A DNA stretch of 64,000 bases from an uncultured Blautia sp. (lineage in GTDB: Bacteria > Bacillota > Clostridia > Lachnospirales > Lachnospiraceae). The stretch lies in NCBI GenBank assembly GCA_900541985.1, contig UQLX01000007.1, positions 27,507-91,506 of the forward strand, read 5' to 3'. Shown in pieces: positions 17,244 through 25,778 of this stretch. A program made the translations under genes and the position numbers. How positions within the stretch are numbered: the stretch's first letter is position 1; each line of letters opens with the position of its first letter. Below the pieces are notes generated by a model that did not search any database, was not told the origin of the DNA, and was given only the letters and a program-made list of their open reading frames with translations.

Positions 17244-17546
17244 TTATTCGCCAAGGAGGCGGATCAGGTCGCTTTTGGCAGTCAGACCTACTACACGGCT
17301 GTCTTCTTTTCCATTTTTAAACACGATCAGAGTCGGAATACTCATAACCCCATACTGCTGAGCAAGAGCCGGCTGCTGATCCACATCAACCTTTCCTACG
17401 GAATATCCCTCTGCTGCCAGTTCTTCCACAATTGGAGCCTGCCGCATACAGGGTCCGCACCAGGTTGCCCAGAAATCCACCAGTACCGGTTTCTCAGATT
17501 TTAATACCTCATTTTCAAAATTCTGTGTTGTCAAAGTAATCTCCAT
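17244..17546 (-). CDS. trxA: Thioredoxin
   Basis: A 100-residue thioredoxin with the active site WCGPC (Cys30, Cys33), the cis-proline stretch VMSIPTL, and the usual FWATWCGPC context. The ATG at 17546 has GGAGG 8 bases upstream; a TTG six bases earlier is less likely. It lies 14 bases after trxB and receives electrons from it. Confidence 0.96.
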   Translation of the reverse strand: MEITLTTQNFENEVLKSEKPVLVDFWATWCGPCMRQAPIVEELAAEGYSVGKVDVDQQPALAQQYGVMSIPTLIVFKNGKEDSRVVGLTAKSDLIRLLGE

Positions 17547-17560
17547 AATCAAATCCTCCT

Positions 17561-18469
17561 TTATGATCTGTCTGCATTTCTTTTGCGGACATATTTCCCT
17601 GCATGGATACCTGCCACACTTCCCTCATATACCGCCTTGGCCACCTGCAGAAGGCCGCCGGTGCAGTCGCCTGCGGCAAACAGTCCGGGAATGGTTGTTT
17701 CCATGCTTTCATTTACCCTGATATGACCTTTTTCTGTCAGCTCTGCGCCCATCTGGCGGGCAATTTCCGTGCTGCCCGCTGTGCCAAGAGCAACAAAAAC
17801 ACCTTCTGCCGGATAAAAAGAAGCTTTCTGCTCTCCCTCTTCCAGAGCACTCACATCGGTTTCCATCCGCAGTCCGGAAACAGTCTGTTCTCCTTCAACA
17901 GACTGGATCTTCATGGTGTTAACTGCAATGGAATGTTCCCTGGAAAACTCCGGTGCCTCTCCATTGGTATAGATGGTAACAGAGGGTGTAACATTTTTGA
18001 GTTCTTCCGCCTCATGAAGAGCGAAATCACTGTTTCCCAGAACAGCCACTTCTCTGCCTCTGTAAAAAAATGCATCGCAGACTGCACAGTAGCTGACGCC
18101 TCTGCCCTCATATTCCCGGATTCCCGGAATCGCCGGTGCCGTCCTTTTTCCTCCTGTGGCAAGGATCACGCTTTCTGCCTGAATATCGCCGGCTGTGGTC
18201 TTTACGGTAAACGTGTCAAACCCTGAAATGCCCAGTACCTGTGCTTCCAGAAAACGGACTCCCAGAGCCTTTGCCTGAGCAATACCTGTATCAAACAGCT
18301 CCTGTCCGGACAAAGGGCGTTCCAGTCCGTAATAGTTTTCTATTTTTTCTGCTTTTTCCAGTGCGCCGGTCCCGGTATAGATCACCAGAGGATCCATATT
18401 TCCTCTTGCTGTATAAAGTGCTGCAGAGATTCCTGCCGGTCCTGCACCGATGATAACAATTTTTTCCAT
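17561..18469 (-). CDS. trxB: Thioredoxin reductase
   Basis: A 302-residue FAD/NAD(P)H disulfide reductase. FAD motif GAGPAGISAALY begins at residue 8, the redox-active CAVCD is at 128-132, the second nucleotide-binding motif includes VAVLGNSDFALHEA, and the C-terminal FAD motif is TTIPGLFAAGDCTGG. The active-site variant CAVC is seen in clostridial TrxB-like enzymes. Start ATG 18469 has AGGTGATAAGAAAT upstream. First gene of the operon running to trmL. Confidence 0.92.
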   Translation of the reverse strand: MEKIVIIGAGPAGISAALYTARGNMDPLVIYTGTGALEKAEKIENYYGLERPLSGQELFDTGIAQAKALGVRFLEAQVLGISGFDTFTVKTTAGDIQAESVILATGGKRTAPAIPGIREYEGRGVSYCAVCDAFFYRGREVAVLGNSDFALHEAEELKNVTPSVTIYTNGEAPEFSREHSIAVNTMKIQSVEGEQTVSGLRMETDVSALEEGEQKASFYPAEGVFVALGTAGSTEIARQMGAELTEKGHIRVNESMETTIPGLFAAGDCTGGLLQVAKAVYEGSVAGIHAGKYVRKRNADRS

Positions 18470-18543
18470 ATTTCTTATCACCTGCTTTCCTACTAATCTA
18501 TAGTATACACCTTATCAGAAAAGATTCCGTGACCTTGTCACAT

Positions 18544-19311
18544 TTATACGATCCTGTCAAGAGCGCAGATCTCCACACCCTCTTCTGTCAGAACCCGGCG
18601 TATTTTTTCCACAAAAGCAAGTGCTTTTGCCCCGTCTCCATGAACACAGACCGAGTCCGCCTGAATCGGAATATCTTTGCCTGTAATGGCTGTGACCTTT
18701 TTCTCTTTTACCATTCGTACCACACGGGCAACTGCCAGATCTTCATCTGTGATCATGGCACCTTCTTTCCGGCGGTTTACAAGAGAACCGTCCTCCTCAT
18801 ACGCACGGTCTGCAAAAACCTCCAACGCAGTACGAAGCCCCATAACTTTTGCCGCACGGGCAAGCTCTCCGCCGGACAGCGCCAGCACGATCAGCTGAGG
18901 ATCAAATTCCCGGATTCCCTCACAAATAGCCTTTGAAAGCTCATAATCCTTTGCCGCCATATTGTAAAGCGCTCCATGTGGCTTTACATGCTGCATTTTG
19001 ATTCCATGCACTCTGCAGAAAGCATCCAGAGCACCCAGCTGATACAGCACATATGCCTTTGCCTCCGCCGGGCTCACGCTTAAATTCCTTCTTCCAAATC
19101 CCATCAGATCCGGAAATCCCGGATGAGCGCCGACACGGATTCCTGCTTCTTTTGCCATGGAAAGAGTCTGGTCCATCACAACCGGATCAGACGCATGGTA
19201 TCCACAGGCAACGTTTGCAGAAGTGATCAGTGGGATCACTTTGTCATCGTTTCCAATGGTATAGTTTCCAAAGCTTTCTCCCAGATCACAGTTCAAGTCA
19301 ACTCTAAACAT
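18544..19311 (-). CDS. pxpA: 5-oxoprolinase subunit PxpA (LamB/YcsF family)
   Basis: A 255-residue protein beginning MFRVDLNCDLGESFGNYTIG, with ANVACGYHASDP, GAHPGFPDLMGFGRR, HVKPHGALYN and VCVHGDGAKA, all hallmarks of the LamB/YcsF family. PxpA acts with PxpB and PxpC in ATP-dependent opening of 5-oxoproline to glutamate. The ATG at 19311 follows AGGAGTGGAGTTT; a GTG at 19320 is less likely. Last gene of the cluster that begins with the transporter gene at 24192. Confidence 0.95.
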   Translation of the reverse strand: MFRVDLNCDLGESFGNYTIGNDDKVIPLITSANVACGYHASDPVVMDQTLSMAKEAGIRVGAHPGFPDLMGFGRRNLSVSPAEAKAYVLYQLGALDAFCRVHGIKMQHVKPHGALYNMAAKDYELSKAICEGIREFDPQLIVLALSGGELARAAKVMGLRTALEVFADRAYEEDGSLVNRRKEGAMITDEDLAVARVVRMVKEKKVTAITGKDIPIQADSVCVHGDGAKALAFVEKIRRVLTEEGVEICALDRIV

Positions 19312-19322
19312 AAACTCCACTC

Positions 19323-20669
19323 CTATTTAATATGCATTAAATTTTCGATAAATCCGGTATCTGCCTTACCTTCACAGAATACCGGATGCTTCATGATCTG
19401 ATACTGGAAATCCAGATTGGTCTCCACTCCCACGATCAGCATTTCATCCAACGCGGAACGCATCTTCTGGAGGGCAGCCTCTCTGTCCGGAGCATGAACG
19501 ATCACCTTTGCGATCATGGAATCATATTCTGACGGAATACGGTAGCCGGTATAAAGACCGGTATCTACCCGGACTCCATTGCCTGCGGGAAGATGAAGAT
19601 GCTGCACCACGCCAGGGCTCGGCATAAAGTTTTTCTCCGGTATCTCCGCATTGATCCTGCATTCGATCGCATGTCCCCGAAGCTTCACATCTTCCTGTTT
19701 AAAGCTCAGCGGAAGTCCCATGGCAACACGGATCTGCTCAATGATCAGGTCGGTACCCGTAACCATTTCTGTAACTCCATGCTCCACCTGGATCCTGGTA
19801 TTCATTTCCATAAAGAAAAACTCGCCCTGGGGACTTACAATAAATTCAATAGTTCCTGCATTTGTATAATTTACTGTTTTTGCTGCAAGAACTGCATATT
19901 GATTCATTTTTTCTCTGGTTTCTTCCATGATGGCAGGTGACGGAGATTCCTCGATCAGCTTCTGATGGTTTCTCTGTACGGAGCAGTCTCTCTCTCCCAG
20001 AGCAACCACATTGCCAAAATTATCTGCCATAATCTGGATCTCCACATGACGCGGATTTTCCACAAACCGCTCGATATACATAGTATCATCGCCAAAAGCA
20101 TTTGCAGACTCTCTCTGTGCCACATTAAACTGAAATTCAAATTCATCCTCAGAAGCAGCAACTCTCATTCCCTTGCCGCCGCCTCCGGAGGAAGCCTTTA
20201 TCATAACCGGATAGCCGATCTCATTTGCAAGCCTCAGTCCTGTCTCTGCATCATACACCGGCTCTTTGGTTCCAGGCACAACGGGAACTCCGGCCTCCAT
20301 CATTGTCTTTCTCGCCTGGGATTTATTTCCCATTTTGTCTATAACATCTGCATCCGGGCCGATAAAGGTAATCCCGTTTTCTTTACATCTGCGCACAAAC
20401 TCGCTGTTTTCGGACAAAAAGCCAAATCCCGGATGAATCGCATCCGCTCCCATATTTCTGGCAGCCTGGATGATACGGTCCATATTCAGGTAACTGTTCC
20501 TTGCCGGACCTTCCCCGATGCAGATTCTCTGGTCTGCCAGCTGCACATGAAGACTTTTTGCATCCTCTTTGGAGTAAACAGCCACACTTCGGATCCCCAG
20601 ATTCCTGCAGGCACGGATGATACGGACAGCAATCTCACCCCGGTTGGCGATTAAAATTTTGTTAAACAA
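19323..20669 (-). CDS. accC: Biotin carboxylase (AccC family)
   Basis: A 448-residue ATP-grasp biotin carboxylase, starting MFNKILIANRGEIAVRIIRACR. It has the glycine-rich ATP loop ASSGGGGKGMRVA, the catalytic FMEMNTRIQVEHGVTE segment, and EFIVSPQGE. It carboxylates the biotin on AccB using ATP and bicarbonate. The start codon is TTG at 20669, 8 bases after GGGAGG; no in-frame ATG is nearby. It sits inside the pxp cluster with accB but without accA or accD. Confidence 0.94.
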   Translation of the reverse strand: MFNKILIANRGEIAVRIIRACRNLGIRSVAVYSKEDAKSLHVQLADQRICIGEGPARNSYLNMDRIIQAARNMGADAIHPGFGFLSENSEFVRRCKENGITFIGPDADVIDKMGNKSQARKTMMEAGVPVVPGTKEPVYDAETGLRLANEIGYPVMIKASSGGGGKGMRVAASEDEFEFQFNVAQRESANAFGDDTMYIERFVENPRHVEIQIMADNFGNVVALGERDCSVQRNHQKLIEESPSPAIMEETREKMNQYAVLAAKTVNYTNAGTIEFIVSPQGEFFFMEMNTRIQVEHGVTEMVTGTDLIIEQIRVAMGLPLSFKQEDVKLRGHAIECRINAEIPEKNFMPSPGVVQHLHLPAGNGVRVDTGLYTGYRIPSEYDSMIAKVIVHAPDREAALQKMRSALDEMLIVGVETNLDFQYQIMKHPVFCEGKADTGFIENLMHIK

Positions 20670-20691
20670 TATTCACGCCTCCCTCCGGCTC

Positions 20692-21132
20692 TTATAATTT
20701 CTTTACACGGAACAGAGGCTGTCCATATTCCACCTTCTGCTCGTTGCTTACCAGAACTGCCTCGATCTCACAGTCAAAATCGCTCTGGATCTCATTCATC
20801 AGCTTCATTGCTTCAAGAATACATACGGTCTGTCCGTTTTTCACCTGATCACCCACTTTTACAAATGCCGGTGCATCCGGTGCCGGTGCAGAATAAAAAG
20901 TACCAACAATCGGAGAAGTGATAAAAAGCTTTTCATCCTCCTCTTTCGCCTCTGCTGCCGGCGCTTCTGCAGGTGCTGCAGGAGCCGGTGCAACAGGCAT
21001 GCCTGCCGCCACGACCGGAGGATGATCCAGCTTGCTCATAGTAATCTTCAGGTCGCCTTCTTTTAACGTGAACTCTGTCAGAGAAGAATTCTCAATGATC
21101 TTAACCAGTCCTTCAATCTTTTCTAAATCCAT
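20692..21132 (-). CDS. accB: Biotin carboxyl carrier protein (AccB family)
   Basis: A 146-residue carrier. Residues 1-35 are the helical N-terminal region (MDLEKIEGLVKII), residues 40-65 an Ala/Pro-rich linker, and residues 68-146 the biotinyl domain with ILEAMKLMNE, in which Lys110 is biotinylated. The ATG at 21132 has AAGGAG 8 bases upstream; the longer frame to 21165 would bypass it. It supplies AccC and probably also the PxpB/PxpC pair. Confidence 0.94.
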   Translation of the reverse strand: MDLEKIEGLVKIIENSSLTEFTLKEGDLKITMSKLDHPPVVAAGMPVAPAPAAPAEAPAAEAKEEDEKLFITSPIVGTFYSAPAPDAPAFVKVGDQVKNGQTVCILEAMKLMNEIQSDFDCEIEAVLVSNEQKVEYGQPLFRVKKL

Positions 21133-21174
21133 TCCTGTATCTCCTTTTCTATCCTGTTTTTGCAAAAACTCTTT

Positions 21175-22179
21175 TTATTCAAATAGTTTCATCAGTCTCT
21201 TGGCAACCAGACGGCAGTCCAGAACCTCTTTACATGGCTGATGGATGATAGTTCTCATGGCATCCAGTTCTTTAATCTCTTTCAGATACAGATTCTGAGC
21301 CTCCTGTACGGTGATCGCCCGGAAGCGGAGTTTATGGTCCGTCTTCCTCTGGACAACTTTTGGGATATCCACCGATGCCACTGTTGCAATCTTTGCATAT
21401 CCACCTGTGGTCTGACGGTCTGAAAGAAGGATGATCGGTTTTCCGTGAGAAGGAACCTGAACAGAACCAAAAGCAATTCCGTCAGATATAATATCCGAAG
21501 TTTCCTTCGGAGCAATAAACGGTCCTTCCAGTCTGCATCCCATTCTGTCAAAATCACTGGTCACAGTATATTCCTGATTCAGAAATGTCTCAATCCCCTG
21601 TTTGCTGAACAGATCGTCCTGCGGTCCCATAACAACGCGGATCTCCGCAGAATCCTGATCAAAGTTCTCCGGTTCCAGCTTTCTGGAAAGGAAAAACGGA
21701 AGATAACGTCTCTTTATCCGGAAGTTCATATAATCGCCGGCCTGCAGCTTTCTTCCCTTAAATCCTCCGATACTGCTCTTCATATTGGTACAGCGGCTTC
21801 CCATGACTACCGGGATCTCCAGATAGCTGGAAAATGCAATATAGCCTCTGCTTCCGGTTCTGGCGCTTCCAAATTTCAGGATATCTCCTTTATTCATATA
21901 CAGAGCCGTATACATGGGTATCGGCTCTCCATTGACCTGCGGCTGAAAATCTCCGCCTGTAATGGCTATAATGGTAGCAGAAGTAAATTCCAGGGTAGGT
22001 CCAATGAGCGTAAACTCCAGAACCGCCTCATTTTCCGGATTATCCAGAAGAAGGTTTGCGATTTTAAAGGAACGCACATCCATAACTCCTGCCACAGAAA
22101 ATCCCTGGCTCTGGTATCCGGTACGGCCCAGATCCTGGACGGTGGTCATCATACCGCCTTTTAAAATACGAATTCCCAT
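21175..22179 (-). CDS. pxpC: 5-oxoprolinase subunit PxpC (AHS2 / biotin-dependent carboxyltransferase family)
   Basis: A 334-residue protein, MGIRILKGGMMTTVQDLGRT..., with GFSVAGVMD, NPENEAVLEF, FGSARTGSRGYIAF and QVPSHGKPIILLSDRQTTGGY, the AHS2 (allophanate hydrolase subunit 2 / KipA) pattern. In urea carboxylase the homologous domain is part of the carboxyltransferase. The ATG at 22179 lies 1 base after the pxpB stop and has GAGGTG upstream. Confidence 0.94.
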   Translation of the reverse strand: MGIRILKGGMMTTVQDLGRTGYQSQGFSVAGVMDVRSFKIANLLLDNPENEAVLEFTLIGPTLEFTSATIIAITGGDFQPQVNGEPIPMYTALYMNKGDILKFGSARTGSRGYIAFSSYLEIPVVMGSRCTNMKSSIGGFKGRKLQAGDYMNFRIKRRYLPFFLSRKLEPENFDQDSAEIRVVMGPQDDLFSKQGIETFLNQEYTVTSDFDRMGCRLEGPFIAPKETSDIISDGIAFGSVQVPSHGKPIILLSDRQTTGGYAKIATVASVDIPKVVQRKTDHKLRFRAITVQEAQNLYLKEIKELDAMRTIIHQPCKEVLDCRLVAKRLMKLFE

Positions 22180-22180
22180 T

Positions 22181-22909
22181 TCACACCTCTTCCTTGTGAA
22201 CTTTACACTGATATTCTCCACGGTCTGCCGCTTCTTTTATACGGAGATATTCCGCCTCATCCACCGGAACAAACCGGATGTAATCCCCGGCTTCCACAAG
22301 GATCGGCGTCTCTCTGGAAGGATCGTAGGTTTTTACAGGAGTCATTCCCATAAGCTGCCATCCCCCCGGAGAATCCAAAGGATAGATTCCCGTCTGGGAA
22401 CCTCCTATCCCCACGCTTCCTGCCGGAATACGGATTCGGGGATTTGCCAGACGCGGCGTATGAAGTCTCTCATCCAGACCTCCCAGATAAGTAAATCCCG
22501 GAAGAAATCCCAGCATATAGATCAGGTAATCTCTGGAAAAATGGATCCGGATCACCTCTTCCTCGGAAAGACCTGCATGTTCTGCAATATTGGCGATATC
22601 CGGTCCGTATTCTCCGCCATAGCATACCGGGATCTCAAAGATCTTCTTTCTGGTTTCTCCGGCCCTGGCGTCTACCCGCACCAGAGCCTGCATTCTTTCC
22701 CGGATCTCCTCATAAGAGATCACACGCGGATCATAATTGATCAGAAGGGAGCAGAAAGCCGGAATCATGTCCACCACACCTTCAATATGCTGCTCCTTCA
22801 TAAGCTGAATAGTGGCAGCGATCTTGCGGTTGATCTCCGGACTGATCTCCTTTCCGAATTCAATCAAAAGGGAGGAGTCTCCCGCTGTTAAAATTCTGAT
22901 GTTCTGCAT
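22181..22909 (-). CDS. pxpB: 5-oxoprolinase subunit PxpB (AHS1 / KipI family)
   Basis: A 242-residue protein, MQNIRILTAGDSSLLIEFG, with the family motifs IPVCYGGEYGPDIANIAEH, YLIYMLGFLPGFTYLGGL and GSVGIGGSQTGIYPLDSPGGW. Pairs with PxpC; the two correspond to the AHS1-AHS2 region of allophanate hydrolase subunits and urea carboxylase. In Bacillus subtilis the homologues KipI/KipA also affect sporulation kinase KinA. AGGAGAAAAAT precedes the ATG. Confidence 0.95.
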   Translation of the reverse strand: MQNIRILTAGDSSLLIEFGKEISPEINRKIAATIQLMKEQHIEGVVDMIPAFCSLLINYDPRVISYEEIRERMQALVRVDARAGETRKKIFEIPVCYGGEYGPDIANIAEHAGLSEEEVIRIHFSRDYLIYMLGFLPGFTYLGGLDERLHTPRLANPRIRIPAGSVGIGGSQTGIYPLDSPGGWQLMGMTPVKTYDPSRETPILVEAGDYIRFVPVDEAEYLRIKEAADRGEYQCKVHKEEV

Positions 22910-22941
22910 ATTTTTCTCCTAAAAATTACTTGTTAACAGAA

Positions 22942-22972
22942 AAAGGTGCAATCCTTCTCTGATCACACCTTT
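22942..22972 (-). terminator. Partial terminator between transporter and pxpB
   Basis: On the minus strand AAAGGTG ... CACCTTT (7-bp stem, 17-base loop) followed by TTCTG, 18 bases after the transporter stop. It could lower expression of pxpB-accC relative to the transporter. Confidence 0.5.
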
Positions 22973-22989
22973 CTCCCTCCTTACGCTTC

Positions 22990-24192
22990 TCAGAACAGAC
23001 TTCCCAGATTTGATACAAAGGTTGTGATTCCAAGATAAGCAGAAATAATGACTACAATGATTCCAAGTACCAGAAGCCAGGTAGGATGATGATAATTCTC
23101 ACCCATGATTGACTTCTTCTTTGATGCGATCAGGCAGATTCCTAACGTGATCGGAAGGATCAGACCGTTCAGCGCTCCCGCTACAACAAGAAGGGTTGCC
23201 GGACTTCCAAGAAGCAGCATAACCAGTGTGGATACTGCAATAAATCCGATGATCACCCAGTTCTCGTTCTTTTCAATGGCCGGATGGAACGTCTTCAAAA
23301 ATGAAACTGATGTATAGGCTGCCCCGATGATGGAAGTAATGGCTGCACAAAGAAGTACAAGACCTGCAAAGCGGTATCCCAGCTGTCCTGCCCCCTGCTT
23401 AAACGCATCTGCCGCCGGGTTTGCCGGATCCAGGGCAACGCCTTTTACAACAACGCCAAGGACTGCAAGGAACAGGAAAATACGCACGATAGTGGCAATT
23501 CCGATACCCATAACAGAACTTTTGTTGATCTCTTTGAGATTCTTTTCTCCTGTGATGCCTGCATCGATCAGACGGTGCGCACCGGCAAAAGTAATATATC
23601 CTCCGACGGTTCCTCCCAGCAGTGTGATGATCGCCGGGATCAGAGCCTGTACGCCTGCATCCGGAACAAAGGTGTTCTTAATGGCTGAGCCTACCGGCGG
23701 TTTTACAACGATGATCACAATAAAGATTACCACGATCATGATCGCTCCAAGGATTTTGGTAAGCGTATCCATAACACCTTTGGCATTTTTTGAAAGGAAT
23801 ACCAGGATCGCTGCCGCACCTGCAAGCACATAACCAACTTTTGTAGGAATACCAAGCAGGGTATTAAATCCAAGGGCGCCTCCGCCTACATTTCCGATAT
23901 TAAATACAAGACCGCCTAAAACAACCATAAATGCAACCAGGTATCCCAGACCCGGAAGCACTTTATTGGCGACTTCCTGTCCTCTCAGGCCGGTCACACA
24001 GAGTACTCTCCAGATATTCATCTGAGCCACTGCTGCCAGGATAATGGATACCAGGATAACGAAACCAAAGCTTGCCTGAAAGTCACTGGTAAATTTGGAT
24101 GTCTGAGTCAGGAATCCGGGGCCGATCGCAGAGGTTGCCATCAGGAAAGCAGCACCTAAAAGGGCTCCCCCGTTTTTCTTTTTGTCACTCAT
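22990..24192 (-). CDS. NRAMP-superfamily transporter, likely 5-oxoproline-linked
   Basis: A 400-residue polytopic membrane protein with 11 predicted helices, related to NRAMP and to YcsG of the Bacillus ycsF-kip cluster. The metal-binding DPGN of true NRAMP in helix 1 reads GPGFLTQTS, and no MPH motif is visible in helix 6 (TVGGYITFAGAHRL). Loss of both metal motifs plus position at the head of the pxp cluster suggests an organic acid substrate such as 5-oxoproline, as an inference. GAGGAGGAAAGAAG precedes the ATG. Confidence 0.85.
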   Translation of the reverse strand: MSDKKKNGGALLGAAFLMATSAIGPGFLTQTSKFTSDFQASFGFVILVSIILAAVAQMNIWRVLCVTGLRGQEVANKVLPGLGYLVAFMVVLGGLVFNIGNVGGGALGFNTLLGIPTKVGYVLAGAAAILVFLSKNAKGVMDTLTKILGAIMIVVIFIVIIVVKPPVGSAIKNTFVPDAGVQALIPAIITLLGGTVGGYITFAGAHRLIDAGITGEKNLKEINKSSVMGIGIATIVRIFLFLAVLGVVVKGVALDPANPAADAFKQGAGQLGYRFAGLVLLCAAITSIIGAAYTSVSFLKTFHPAIEKNENWVIIGFIAVSTLVMLLLGSPATLLVVAGALNGLILPITLGICLIASKKKSIMGENYHHPTWLLVLGIIVVIISAYLGITTFVSNLGSLF

Positions 24193-24223
24193 CTTCTTTC
24201 CTCCTCTTTGTTTTGATTTTTAT

Positions 24224-24253
24224 AAAAAAAAGCACTCTGCCTATGCAGAGTGC
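24224..24253 (-). terminator. Strong intrinsic terminator in front of the pxp cluster
   Basis: Perfect 9-bp stem GCACTCTGC / GCAGAGTGC with a 4-base loop and eight Ts on the minus strand. It lies downstream of glyA and also downstream of a promoter at 24277-24305, only 32 bases before the transporter start codon. Confidence 0.9.
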
Positions 24254-24276
24254 CTTCTTTACCAAACTGCTATACT

Positions 24277-24305
24277 ATTATAACATAACTCTTATTATCG
24301 AACAA
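24277..24305 (-). promoter_or_regulatory. Promoter upstream of the terminator and transporter gene
   Basis: On the minus strand TTGTTC (24300-24305), 17-bp spacer, TATAAT (24277-24282). Transcription would start near 24270 and meet the terminator about 17 bases later, implying either attenuation or a short RNA of about 45 bases. Confidence 0.6.
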
Positions 24306-24316
24306 GATTTTTTTGT

Positions 24317-25555
24317 TCAACCTGCCAGTGGGTATTTGTCTGTCAGTGATTTCACAAGTGCTTTTGCCTGTTCCTTATTGTCACGGCTTTTCAGCATCAG
24401 AGAAATTGCTTCTGCGATCACATCCATATCCTCCGGCTTCATTCCTCTGGAAGTAACTGCAGGAGTACCCAGACGGACACCGCTTGTCACAAACGGAGAC
24501 TGCGGGTCATTGGGGATCGTATTTTTATTGCAGGTGATGTTCACCTCATCCAGAAGGTTTTCCATTTCTTTACCGGTAACGCCTAGGTTTTTCAGATCCA
24601 CCAGCATCAGATGATTATCCGTTCCTCCGGATACGATATCCACGCCTCTCTTCTGAAGTCCGGCGCACAATGCCTTTGCATTTTCTACAACAAGGCGGGC
24701 ATATTCCTTGAATTCCGGCTGAAGCGCTTCTTTTAAACATACGGCCTTGGCTGCGATCACATGCATCAGGGGGCCGCCCTGGATTCCCGGGAATACCGCT
24801 TTATTGAAATTAAATTTCTTTGCGTTTTCCGCATTGCTTAAGATCAGGCCTCCTCTTGGTCCCCGTAAGGTTTTATGGGTCGTGGTTGTCACAACGTCAG
24901 CATATGGAACAGGGCTTGGGTGCTGTCCGCCTGCCACAAGACCTGCAATATGCGCCATATCCACCATAAGATAAGAACCTGCCTCATCTGCGATCTCACG
25001 GAATTTTTTGAAATCAATGGTTCTTGCATAAGCGCTGGCGCCTGCAACGATCAGCTTCGGCTTACATTCCAGAGCAATTCGTCTGATTTCCTCATAGTCA
25101 AGGACACCGTCATCATTGACTCCATAGGATACCGCGTTAAAATACATACCGGACATGTTTGCCGGGCTTCCGTGTGTCAGATGTCCGCCATGTGCCAGAT
25201 TCATTCCCAGAACAGTATCTCCCGGTTTCAGCATGGCGAAAAACACAGCCATATTTGCCTGAGCACCGGAATGTGGCTGCACGTTTGCATATTCACAGCC
25301 AAACAGTTCTTTGGCTCTTTCAATGGCAAGCTTCTCTACCTCATCCACACAACCGCAGCCACCGTAAAATCTTTTGCCCGGATAGCCTTCTGCGTATTTA
25401 TTTGTCAGCGGGCTTCCCATCGCAGCCATAACCGCCTTGCTTACCCAGTTTTCTGATGCGATCAGTTCAATGTGTGAGTTCTGGCGTTCTACCTCTGCCT
25501 CGATCAGTTCCGCAATGTCTTTATCAACTTTTTCAATTTCTCCTAATGAATACAT
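24317..25555 (-). CDS. glyA: Serine hydroxymethyltransferase
   Basis: A 412-residue PLP enzyme that interconverts serine and glycine with tetrahydrofolate. It has ASENWVS, YAEGYPGKRFYGGC, VQPHSGAQAN, the PLP lysine in VVTTTTHKTLRGPRGG and the C-terminal VRLGTPAVTSRG. The ATG at 25555 has AAGGAGGATGGATC upstream; the frame extending to 25609 has no site and runs toward the promoter. Monocistronic from a near-perfect promoter. Confidence 0.97.
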   Translation of the reverse strand: MYSLGEIEKVDKDIAELIEAEVERQNSHIELIASENWVSKAVMAAMGSPLTNKYAEGYPGKRFYGGCGCVDEVEKLAIERAKELFGCEYANVQPHSGAQANMAVFFAMLKPGDTVLGMNLAHGGHLTHGSPANMSGMYFNAVSYGVNDDGVLDYEEIRRIALECKPKLIVAGASAYARTIDFKKFREIADEAGSYLMVDMAHIAGLVAGGQHPSPVPYADVVTTTTHKTLRGPRGGLILSNAENAKKFNFNKAVFPGIQGGPLMHVIAAKAVCLKEALQPEFKEYARLVVENAKALCAGLQKRGVDIVSGGTDNHLMLVDLKNLGVTGKEMENLLDEVNITCNKNTIPNDPQSPFVTSGVRLGTPAVTSRGMKPEDMDVIAEAISLMLKSRDNKEQAKALVKSLTDKYPLAG

Positions 25556-25617
25556 GATCCATCCTCCTTGTATGCAGCTTTTGCTTTTCCCTTCCCTCAG
25601 GAAAATCACTAAATGGA

Positions 25618-25646
25618 ATTATACCTGAATTCCGCCCATATGTCAA
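25618..25646 (-). promoter_or_regulatory. Consensus promoter for glyA
   Basis: On the minus strand TTGACA (25641-25646), 17-bp spacer, TATAAT (25618-25623): a perfect sigma-A promoter, about 60 bases before the glyA ATG. No riboswitch is evident in the leader. Confidence 0.85.
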
Positions 25647-25714
25647 CGCACAAAAGACATTTGTCCGCACTGGAAAAATTTTTTGATGTTTTTGCAATTT
25701 TGTTAAGTTTTTTT

Positions 25715-25743
25715 TTGACTATTTGTGATATATTCCCTATAAT
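25715..25743 (+). promoter_or_regulatory. Promoter for the iron alcohol dehydrogenase
   Basis: TTGACT (25715-25720), 17-bp spacer, TATAAT (25738-25743), one mismatch from consensus, 36 bases before the ATG. Divergent from the glyA promoter. Confidence 0.85.
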
Positions 25744-25778
25744 AAAAAGGAGCATTAAAAATCAAGGAGAAAAATACT

